Assembly (NCBI GenBank): GCA_017940955.1
Contig: JAGAXP010000325.1
Coordinates: 1-15,071, forward strand
DNA from: Oribacterium sp.
GTDB lineage: Bacteria > Bacillota_A > Clostridia > Lachnospirales > Lachnospiraceae
Direction: 5' to 3'
Length of the DNA stretch: 15,071 nt
Position 1 is the first letter of the stretch. Each line of letters starts with the position of its first letter. A program made the position numbers and the translations under genes. Positions 8,374 through 14,808 of this stretch are shown here, piece by piece. The notes beneath the pieces are model-generated. The model searched no databases, had not been told where the DNA came from, and was given only the letters and a program-made list of their open reading frames with translations.

Positions 8374-8401
8374 TCTGAACTATTATCACAATCTGTTCAG
8401 A
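8374..8401. promoter_or_regulatory. Inverted repeat in the permease leader
   Basis: TCTGAAC-N14-GTTCAGA is a perfect 7-bp inverted repeat just upstream of the permease ribosome binding site. On the minus-strand mRNA it would form a stem-loop directly before the Shine-Dalgarno sequence. As DNA it could be a second protein site. Its function is unknown. Confidence 0.4.
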
Positions 8402-8416
8402 ATTAATAATTTTATT

Positions 8417-8422
8417 TTTATA
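8417..8422 (-). promoter_or_regulatory. Candidate -10 element of the permease promoter
   Basis: TATAAA on the minus strand, within a very AT-rich stretch, is the best -10 candidate for permease-lactonase. No good -35 box lies 16-18 bp upstream, as is common for promoters that need a LysR-type activator. The inverted repeat at 8474-8488 is centred about 71 bp upstream of the predicted start. Confidence 0.4.
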
Positions 8423-8467
8423 CTCTACATTTAATTGCGAAATCACTAAAATGGTTAATTTTCATCA

Positions 8468-8488
8468 AGAATTATTCTCAAAAAGAAT
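8468..8488. promoter_or_regulatory. Candidate LysR-type operator in the divergent intergenic region
   Basis: Three copies of one half-site are packed here: AGAAT (8468-8472), ATTCT (8474-8478) and AGAAT (8484-8488). The last two form ATTCT-N5-AGAAT, a T-N11-A type LysR box with the same layout as ATTCC-N5-GGAAT at 6030-6046. It lies between the permease and the LysR gene, where it could serve both activation of the permease and autoregulation. Confidence 0.5.
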
Positions 8489-8520
8489 GATGAATCGGTC
8501 TTTTATTTGCTTAAATGCAA

Positions 8521-8529
8521 TGATAATAT
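8521..8529 (+). promoter_or_regulatory. Extended -10 promoter of the LysR gene
   Basis: TGATAATAT reads as an extended -10 (TGn followed by TAATAT), about 45 bp before the LysR ATG. The -35 region 17 bp upstream is weak (TTTTAT). The predicted start, near 8536, puts the palindrome at 8474-8488 about 55 bp upstream. Confidence 0.45.
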
Positions 8530-8574
8530 TCAAACAGAGCAATTAAGAAAAGTTCAAATCTTAAAGGTGATATT

Positions 8575-9420
8575 ATGGACGAGAATGATATCGAGATATT
8601 TAGAACATTAATAAAAGAAAAAAATGTAACCAGAGCATCTGAAAAGCTCTTTGTCACTCAGTCATCAGTCACAAAACGGATACAAAGAATGGAGAATGAA
8701 CTGGGCTGTACTCTATTTATACGTACAAAAAAGGGTATAATACCAACTCCGGTTGCTGAAAAGATTCTTTCAGATCTATGCAATGTTCAGGATATTTTAA
8801 AAAAAGTCAAGAATTATACGCTTTCCTCGGAGGGAGTTATAGCGGGAACTCTTGACATAGGGGTTTCTATTAATTATGCAAGATATAGCCTGCCTAAAAT
8901 ACTAAAAACCTACATGACAAATTATCCTGATGTTGATATCAAAGTATTGACCGGTCATTCGACAAATCTTTACAGTAAGCTTTCAAACAATGAGATCAAT
9001 ATAGCTATAATACGTGGTGATTTCTATTGGGAAGAGGGGTCTATATTATTATCAGAAGAACCTGTCTGCTTTGTTGCATCTGAGGATCCACAAAACACAC
9101 CTATTAATAGCCTGCCAAATATAAGCAGAAATACAGACCCATCTTTTGAGAAGAGTTTGCGAATATGGCGTGAAGAAAACAATATAGGAAGATCTCACTC
9201 AACACTATATATTAATGACATATCTACATGTCTTGAAATGGTTAAAAACGGTATTGGTTGGGCACTACTTCCCGAAATATGTCTAAAAAATTTTGACGGA
9301 TATATAAAACCGCTTTATCTTAAAGATGGTACAGCTTTAACTCGTAAGACTTATGTCCTTTATAAAAATGATTATTATGATCTTCCTCAGGTGAAATTAT
9401 TCATTGATTCATTATTATGA
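8575..9420 (+). CDS. LysR-family transcriptional regulator
   Basis: This 281-residue DNA-binding protein starts with the LysR winged helix-turn-helix (residues about 3-60; DIEIFRTLIKEKNVTRASEKLFVTQSSVTKRIQRMENELG, with the recognition helix around QSSVTKRI). A linker and a substrate-binding-like effector domain follow (about 85-281; GTLDIGVSINYARYSLP, then two Rossmann-like lobes). It is slightly shorter than the usual 290-310. The ATG at 8575 has AAAGGTG 7 nt upstream. It is divergent from the permease and is the only regulator near the carboxylate cluster, so it most likely senses the imported acid or a product and switches on both transcription units. E. coli ybhD, a LysR gene next to pgl and ybhHIJ, is the contextual match. 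Confidence 0.95.
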   Translation: MDENDIEIFRTLIKEKNVTRASEKLFVTQSSVTKRIQRMENELGCTLFIRTKKGIIPTPVAEKILSDLCNVQDILKKVKNYTLSSEGVIAGTLDIGVSINYARYSLPKILKTYMTNYPDVDIKVLTGHSTNLYSKLSNNEINIAIIRGDFYWEEGSILLSEEPVCFVASEDPQNTPINSLPNISRNTDPSFEKSLRIWREENNIGRSHSTLYINDISTCLEMVKNGIGWALLPEICLKNFDGYIKPLYLKDGTALTRKTYVLYKNDYYDLPQVKLFIDSLL

Positions 9421-9463
9421 TCGCCACATAATTAATCTAAGCAATACTTAAAATCAAAATGTC

Positions 9464-9501
9464 AAAAAAACCGGTCTCTAACTTCTGATTAGAGACCGGT
9501 T
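9464..9501 (-). terminator. Intrinsic terminator at the end of repeat A
   Basis: A perfect 13-bp stem with a 7-nt loop (9469-9481 with 9489-9501) is followed on the minus strand by seven T residues. On the plus strand no T-run follows, so it acts mainly on transcripts coming from the repeat A or glgB side. It lies 43 bp past the LysR stop and may give weak termination for LysR too. Confidence 0.85.
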
Positions 9502-9763
9502 CCCATATTCATGCTCATTGCTTATATAGGGTTTTGTTCATTTTTTGGATTTTTCGTCAAAAAAATTTTTTTGGTTTTTCATTGTGGTTTTGTCAACAAG
9601 GCCAAAATCGCAAAACCCAAAATTTTTAAACAAAATTATTTTGACCCATAAACCCCTGCTATTACTGGCTCTGTAAGGTTTTGTTCATTTTAAATAAAAT
9701 CTACAAAACAGTAATATACACCTATACAATATTATAATAGTTTTGTTTGTTTTTACAGTAAAA
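9464..9763 (-). repeat. Repeat A: ~300-bp intergenic element, possible ncRNA or mobile unit
   Basis: This is the first of three related copies (A, B, C). Minus-strand order: a 136-bp conserved block (9763-9628), a variable AT-rich centre with GGTTTT/AAAACC pairing segments, a conserved block ending in CCCTATATAAGCAATGAGC plus ATATGGGAAC, then the terminator hairpin. The 15-mer GGTTTTGTTCATTTT occurs twice as a direct repeat on the plus strand (9530-9544 and 9677-9691), and a looser version lies near 9739-9754. Against copy C I count 2 substitutions in 136 bp in the first block. No open reading frame of note lies in it. It fills the gap between LysR and glgB. Confidence 0.75.
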
Positions 9764-9806
9764 TATGTCATAAGTGGTTGATAAATGGTTTATTTCAAAT
9801 TAAGCA

Positions 9807-9834
9807 AACCTCTATCTCATTTAGGATAGAGGTT
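9807..9834 (-). terminator. Hairpin after glgB, possible weak terminator
   Basis: A perfect 10-bp stem (AACCTCTATC with GATAGAGGTT) and an 8-nt loop lie 32 bp past the glgB stop. The minus-strand tract after it (TTTGCTTAATTT) is an imperfect T-run, so termination may be partial and transcription may continue into repeat A. Confidence 0.55.
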
Positions 9835-9865
9835 ATTCGTGCAATTTTGAATTTGAACAACTCTT

Positions 9866-11038
9866 CTATTGTTTCAATTCATACAACAATCCCTCGAAAG
9901 GTAATAAATGTATTTTGTCTTCTGAGAATTCTGTTTTTTTCCTGTCGTATGTGTCTAACACCAAGAAACTATCCCCTGACAGGTTTATATTAAAGTATGC
10001 ATCTTCATCAGATAAATTCATTACTATCAAAAGCTTTTGATCATCAGAGGTACGTGTAAAAGCTAAAACAGCTTTTCCATCCTCCCCCCTTTGGATCCAG
10101 TGGAAAGAAGATTTGTCATAATCATTTTGCCACAATGCGGAGTTTTCAATATATACTTTGTTTAATCTCCTACAGTATTCCTGAAACTCAGCATGAACAG
10201 GATTATTTAATGCCTCCCAGTCCAGTTCCTTTTTTTCATCCCATTCAAAAATCTGAGCAAATTCATTGCCCATGAAATTCAGCTTTTTACCTGGATGCGT
10301 AAACATATACAGGTAGAGCAGTTTTGCCTGCCTGATCCTTGCTTCAAACTCTCCGTACATTTTATTGACAATGGTTCCTTTGCCGTGGACAACTTCATCA
10401 TGGGAGAGGGGAAGGAGATAGTTCTCGTTGAAAAAATACTCCATCGAAAACAACAGCTTACCGATATCCTGTCCTCGGTATGCGGGATCTTCCCCCATAA
10501 ATTTCAACGTATCGTTCATCCAGCCAAGGTCCCACTTATAGTCGAATCCAAGCCCGTTCTGAGATACGGCCTTTGTTGTTCCGGAGAAAGGAGTCGAATC
10601 TTCCGCAATCAGCATTACATCTGGATACAGCGACTTTAAGCCGCTATTCATCCGTTGCATAAACTTCACAGCATCTTGATTAATTCCCCTTGCGCTGTTG
10701 CCCTGCCAATAGATCAGATTACCAACAGCGTCAAAACGCAGACCGTCGAAATGATACTGATCCAACCAGAATGCACATGCTGACTGCAGGAATGAACAGA
10801 CATCACCTCGGGAATGCATGAAATTACAACTGCCCCATTCACTGTATCCGACTGCTGGATGCGGGTACTCATAAAGAGCCGTGCCATCAAAATTCCACAG
10901 GGCATAATCATTCACGGCAAAGTGAACGGTCACAACATCATGAATTATAGCAATTCCGTTCTGATGGCATTGGTCAACAAGATACTGAAGGTCATGTGGT
11001 TCTCCATAGCGTGATGTAGCACTGAAAAAACCTGTTTC
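9866..11038 (-). pseudogene. glgB: 1,4-alpha-glucan branching enzyme, catalytic part after an in-frame stop
   Basis: This is the downstream two-thirds of a branching enzyme (GH13), which makes alpha-1,6 branches in glycogen. It reads in the same frame as the upstream part once the TAG at 11039-11041 is passed. The first in-frame start-like codon is a GTG at 10933 with no ribosome binding site, so separate translation is unlikely. All catalytic blocks are intact. Numbered on the full gene, they are D299 in GLRFDAV (nucleophile), E342 in IAEDST (acid/base) and HD at 409-410 in LSHDEVVHGKGT. The segment just after the stop (ETGFFSATSRYGEPHD) matches the family where GYQ-TGFFAPTSRYG is expected. 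The C-terminal beta domain ends normally. Full length would be 586 codons, the short clostridial form. Damage therefore looks recent, or the stop is read through. Confidence 0.85.
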
Positions 11039-11626
11039 CTAATAGCCCCATGATTCATCCGCCGGGTATTCTGCCAAAGGCATTAATTCCACGGCATTAT
11101 AGTGGTTCTCTTTCAGGTATGGGATCAGCCTGTCAGCCAGTTCCTGATAAGTGACCCAGCCATCCGCGGGATCTGTTTTCCCATCCCATTTGGCCTTTCT
11201 GACCCACGATCCGGCATGTACTTCATAAATATTCAGAGCAGCATTTTTATGATCGTTCCGACTCTTTATCCAAGAATCATCGCTGAAAGAATAGTGAAGA
11301 TCGTATAAGACAGACGCTGTTCCTGGTCTCTTTTCGCTCCAGAAAGCATAGGGATCGGCATGGTCGATATAGCTCCCGTCTTTCTTATAGATTCTGTATT
11401 TATACAGTTGTTTCTCCTTTGTGTAAGGAACAGAAACCTCGTAGAACTGACCGTCATAGATCTTCTGCATCGGAACTTCTTTCCAGTCTGAAAAGTCGCC
11501 AATCAGTGATACCTTGATTGCAGCCGGTGCATACACTCTGAAGACAAAACCTTTATCCAAAGGGTGTGCCCCCAAATAATTATAGGCATTGAATTCTTCG
11601 CCTGCATAGAACTTTTGAAAATCCAT
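11039..11626 (-). pseudogene. glgB: 1,4-alpha-glucan branching enzyme, N-terminal part up to the premature TAG
   Basis: This is the 5' part of glgB: 195 codons ending at a TAG (11039-11041). Residues about 18-100 are the CBM48/E-set domain of branching enzymes (YLGAHPLDKGFVFRVYAPAAIKVSLIGDFSDWKEVPM). Residues about 130-195 begin the GH13 barrel (ALNIYEVHAGSW, then YNAVELMPLAEYPADESWGY). In branching enzymes the next residue is glutamine (SWGYQ), so the TAG is best explained as a C-to-T change of CAG. Alone, this part has no catalytic residue and should be inactive. The start at 11626 has GAAGAGGAA upstream, and a good promoter remains at 11676-11705. No other glycogen gene (glgA, C, D, P) is adjacent. 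Confidence 0.88.
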
Positions 11627-11675
11627 TATAATTCCTCTTCGTAAATTTTCGATTTATCGATCGCATATGCAAATA

Positions 11676-11705
11676 ATCATACTACAATCCTTGGTACAAT
11701 CACAA
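11676..11705 (-). promoter_or_regulatory. glgB promoter
   Basis: On the minus strand TTGTGA and TATGAT are separated by 18 bp (plus positions 11700-11705 and 11676-11681), about 50 bp before the glgB ATG. The -35 box and spacer lie inside the left copy of a 28-bp tandem duplication. Confidence 0.6.
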
Positions 11706-11738
11706 ACTGATACAATCCTTGGTACAATCACAAACTGA
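11683..11738. repeat. 28-bp perfect tandem duplication over the glgB promoter
   Basis: Two identical 28-bp units (11683-11710 and 11711-11738) sit side by side. The unit contains the glgB -35 box and an internal TACAATcctTGGTACAAT pattern. The duplication places a second copy of the -35 region directly upstream. Confidence 0.9.
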
Positions 11739-11772
11739 TATTGACTTATATCTTTAATAAATATATAGTCAG

Positions 11773-11801
11773 AAAAAGGAAGCAACCAGTCTGATTGCTC
11801 C
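11773..11801 (-). terminator. Intrinsic terminator downstream of repeat B
   Basis: On the minus strand GGAGCAA pairs with TTGCTTCC (one bulged base), with a 9-nt loop, followed by TTTTT. It lies about 60 bp beyond the end of repeat B and is unrelated in sequence to the terminators of repeats A and C. It ends transcription from the GGDEF/EAL gene before the glgB promoter. Confidence 0.7.
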
Positions 11802-11861
11802 CTCATAAATGTAAATTATCATAGAATACCCATATTTACAGAAAAAATTTCAAACTCTCCC

Positions 11862-12033
11862 CTGTTCCCATATTGCAATGCTCATTGCTTATATAGGGTT
11901 TTGTTCATTTTTTGGTTTTTTTGTCAAAAAAAACCAAAAAATAATGAACATTTAGATTTTAACCTATAAACCCTTATAATTACTGGGTTCAAGGAGTTTT
12001 GTTCATAATATATAAAATCTACAAAACCATATT
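11862..12033 (-). repeat. Repeat B: short, diverged copy of the intergenic element
   Basis: It shares with A and C the block CTGTTCCCATATTG..., the TATAGGGTTTTG core, the 15-mer GGTTTTGTTCATTTT (11897-11911), a second related copy (11993-12006) and the TAAAATCTACAAAAC end. It is about 130 bp shorter in the middle. The centre is one clean inverted repeat (11903-11949: GTTCA, T6, GG, T7 on one arm and A8, CC, A6, TAATGAAC on the other). The right end lies only about 15 bp from the stop codon of the GGDEF/EAL gene. The adjacent hairpin seen in A and C is lost; only CTGTTCCC is left of its arm. Confidence 0.7.
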
Positions 12034-12048
12034 AGCTGCCTAAAAATA

Positions 12049-13824
12049 TTATGATTCTTTCTGTTTCATATGAGAGTCAATGATACTGATACCAAGAATT
12101 ATGCGATTTCCTCCCCTCAACCTTGTTATCTTCATATTGACATGTACCGGTGTTCCGGTATCGATCAGCCGGTATGTGGTCGTAAAAACACCCTGGACAT
12201 CTAAATCATGGATAACATTTTCTTTGGTGAATAGTTTAAGGAATGGCTCCCTGTCCTCCTCATAGATCCTGGTCATTGTATCTCGTCTGGCAGATTCAAA
12301 AAATTCCTTGCCATGACGTACTATTTTCATTTCCTCTCCACCGACCTTCGAAGAATACTCCGTGTAATTATTTGTGTCTAGGTCAATCACGAAAAGATTA
12401 TAGTAGTCAGCTGCAAGCGCCATGGCTATGTCTGCATAAGTGGTGTTTTTATCAGGTTCTGTTAGGGAAAGTACACCTATAGCGACCGCCTCCACACCTG
12501 TTACACTGTTATCAGCGATTATTCTTACAAAGGAGCGGGCTATGGTACCATCATTCATTACTTCATCAACAAATGCTCGATTGCCATTGTTCCGGCACTG
12601 TTCAACAGCCTTCATAAATGAATATCCTGGGCCTTCCTTCGGAACTGAGTATTCTGTTTCCGGATCTGACAGGTCAAACCCGAAGGCACGTTTCATGAAA
12701 GCCCTGAAAGCTTGATTGCTGCGGACATACCTTACCTTTTCACCACTTTTGTTTACTTCCATAATGCCAATTGGTACTGTATCAAAGGTATTCTTAATGA
12801 CATCTTCATCCAGATTGGCAAGGAAAGAAAGGTCAAAGAGATTGACACTTCCCAGTGTTTCATAATAATCGGACTGGCCAGGATCCTCGAACCCGTTTTG
12901 TATTTCTACAGTATACTTTTCTACTATCTGTTCAGGTGGAACCGGCTTCATAAAATAGTATCCCTGTAGTTTTGAGCAGGCAATTTCCTGAAGAAAGCGA
13001 ACCTGACTCTCTGTTTCAACGCCTTCACAGATCGTATCAATTCCAAGAGCTGTCGCCATCTTCATCATCTCTTTCAGTATTATTTTTCCTTCTTCTCCAT
13101 CATCAAGCCTTCTCATAAAACCCATGTCAAATTTTATAAGGTCGAACTTTATGCTCTGGAGGACTTCAAGCGAGGAATAGCCACTTCCGAAATCATCCAT
13201 CCATACCTGAAATCCCTGTGAGCGGAAACGCTCTATCTGTCCCTTCATATAATCGAAGTCACTGCCCACCATGCTTTCAGTAATTTCGATATTAATCAGC
13301 TTCCGGTCAATATGAGCCTCATCCACAAGCGTACAGATCTCCTTCACAAGATCGCAGGCTTCAAAATCTGCACGGGAAAAATTGATAGAAACAGGAACAT
13401 TATGATTATGGAGCTTCTCATTTGATTTCAGATTTTCCAGAACTTGTCTCACCACACACATATCCAGTTTATGGATCAGACCGGTATCCTCAAGAACCGG
13501 AATAAATGCTGCGGGCGATAACATCCCCAGCACCGGGTCATCCCATCGTGCCAGTGCCTCAACACTGCAAACCTTGCCGTTGGTTGTTCGGACGATTGGC
13601 TGATAATACACTTTGATCCATTTTTCTTCGATGGCTTTATCAATATTGTCTATGATACTCTGGCGTTTTTTCTCCTCAGACATCATATCCAGGTCAAAAA
13701 ACGCATAGTAGGATTCATTGTTCTTTCTTCGGACATTAGCTGCCATACGGGCACGATCACAGGCCATACTGATTTGTACCGATTCGATACGGTTCGGATA
13801 AATACCTATGCGAAGAGGAAGGTT
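12049..13824 (-). pseudogene. GGDEF/EAL protein, EAL-containing part after an in-frame stop
   Basis: This is the downstream part of a cyclic-di-GMP signalling gene, in frame with the 5' part across a TAA at 13825-13827. The first Met (13767) has no ribosome binding site. Before it, the in-frame codons read NLPLRIGIYP..., the normal end of a GGDEF domain, so the stop is inside that domain. Numbered from the Met, an EAL phosphodiesterase domain spans about 35-285 with every key residue present: E70 (EAL), N129, E161, D191/D192 (DDFGSGYSS), K212, E248 (EGVET) and Q268. A PAS-like region follows (about 325-440), then a second possible sensor segment to 572. It should hydrolyse c-di-GMP if made. 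Repeat B starts within about 15 bp of its stop. Confidence 0.82.
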
Positions 13825-14631
13825 TTATCCATCGTTAGCTTTTGCACACTCTGCAATTATCGCATCAAGATGCTCTTTCAACCCCTTTTCGGGAGCAAAT
13901 GCGGCAAAATGATCCTGGGCAAAACGGCCACAGCTTTCGCTGCTAAAATGCTTGGCAAGAATATCTGCCACAGCACAGATCAAACGATTTCCCTCTTCAA
14001 ATCCATGCCAGCGGTTAAAATGCTTTAAGCCGGTCAGATCAAAAAATAGTATCGCGGAATCGATATTTTGTTCCTGCATCTTTTTACAGCCCGCTTCAGC
14101 CAGTTCATAGAAATAAACCGTATTTGGAAGTCTCGTCATATAATCATAGTAGGCACCACGATACTGATTGTCTTCCTCAAGAAAATGTCTTAAGGTCTGA
14201 TTGAGGACACTTTCATAACTTCCCTGTTCCTTTGAAAAATGTCCCTCATTGGCATACCAGGTCAGACATAAGCGAACATCCGGTTTCGGATAAATGCTCT
14301 TCCCATACGCATGCAAGATGATATAATCCGGATCTTTTAATGTGCGGGTACGATATACAATATCGTATGGAATATCAAAAGCCGCAAAACGATAAGCGGC
14401 ATCTGCAACCCTGGTCTTATCATCAGGATGAGTGGCTCGGTACATATCGTTATCCATGGCAGCATATGCGTCCTTTAAACTTTTGAATCCAAACTCATCG
14501 CAGAATCCTTTTGAGAGCGCAACTGTCACCACCCGTTTATCGATATATTGATAAACTGCAAACGGGATGGTCAGGCTTTCCAGGATTTCTTGTGTTCTTT
14601 TATCAAAATAAAATCTCGCTGGGAAATTCAT
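13825..14631 (-). pseudogene. GGDEF/EAL protein, N-terminal sensor and degenerate GGDEF part
   Basis: This is the 5' part, ending at a TAA (13825-13827). I chose the ATG at 14631 (268 codons) because AGGAGG lies 7 nt upstream; a TTG at 14652 would lie before that site. Residues about 10-130 look like a PAS-type sensor (IPFAVYQYIDKRVVTVALSKGFCDEFG, then a THPDDKTRV segment). A GGDEF-type domain starts near 150 (YDYMTRLPNTVYF; ILFFDLTGLKHFN). The signature is degenerate: GRFAQDHFAAFA where R.GGDEF is expected, so no cyclase activity is predicted. This fits a c-di-GMP phosphodiesterase with an inactive or regulatory GGDEF domain. It could fold as a truncated sensor, but the GGDEF domain lacks its last strands. 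Confidence 0.82.
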
Positions 14632-14727
14632 GTTTAATCCTCCTGAGCCCAATCAATACGACATAATAATCTTCCATGTGGATTTACGTTCGGTTAAGAT
14701 TTATGGCTATTTGTTTCCTTTACTTCC

Positions 14728-14733
14728 ATTATA
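14728..14733 (-). promoter_or_regulatory. Candidate -10 of the GGDEF/EAL promoter
   Basis: A perfect TATAAT lies on the minus strand about 97 bp before the ATG at 14631. No convincing -35 box is 16-18 bp upstream (GTCAAA at 17 bp). The rest of 14632-14766 shows nothing else recognisable. Confidence 0.4.
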
Positions 14734-14766
14734 CAACAGCAAACCGTTTGTTTGACATAACCACAT

Positions 14767-14808
14767 AAAAACAGGTCCCTAATCATTTCGATAGATTAGA
14801 GACCTGTT
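14767..14808 (-). terminator. Intrinsic terminator at the end of repeat C
   Basis: A 15-bp stem (14770-14784 with 14794-14808, one C/A position that is a G-U wobble in the minus-strand RNA) and a 9-nt loop are followed on the minus strand by five T residues. The stem is homologous to that of repeat A, but one pair is changed from C-G to A-T on both arms. Confidence 0.82.

Noticed and set aside
9778..9993. Plus-strand open frame of 71 codons right of repeat A.
   Set aside because: It runs antisense over the glgB end and a hairpin, has no ribosome binding site and no recognisable domain.
11039..13827. Genome-wide reassignment of TAG or TAA to glutamine as the reason for the two internal stops.
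   Set aside because: Other genes here end normally at TAG (VOC, 3138-3140) and TAA (hydratase, PrpF, lactonase). Local nonsense changes are simpler.
14752..14757. A perfect TTGACA on the plus strand upstream of repeat C.
   Set aside because: No -10 box lies 16-18 bp downstream, and no plus-strand gene follows.
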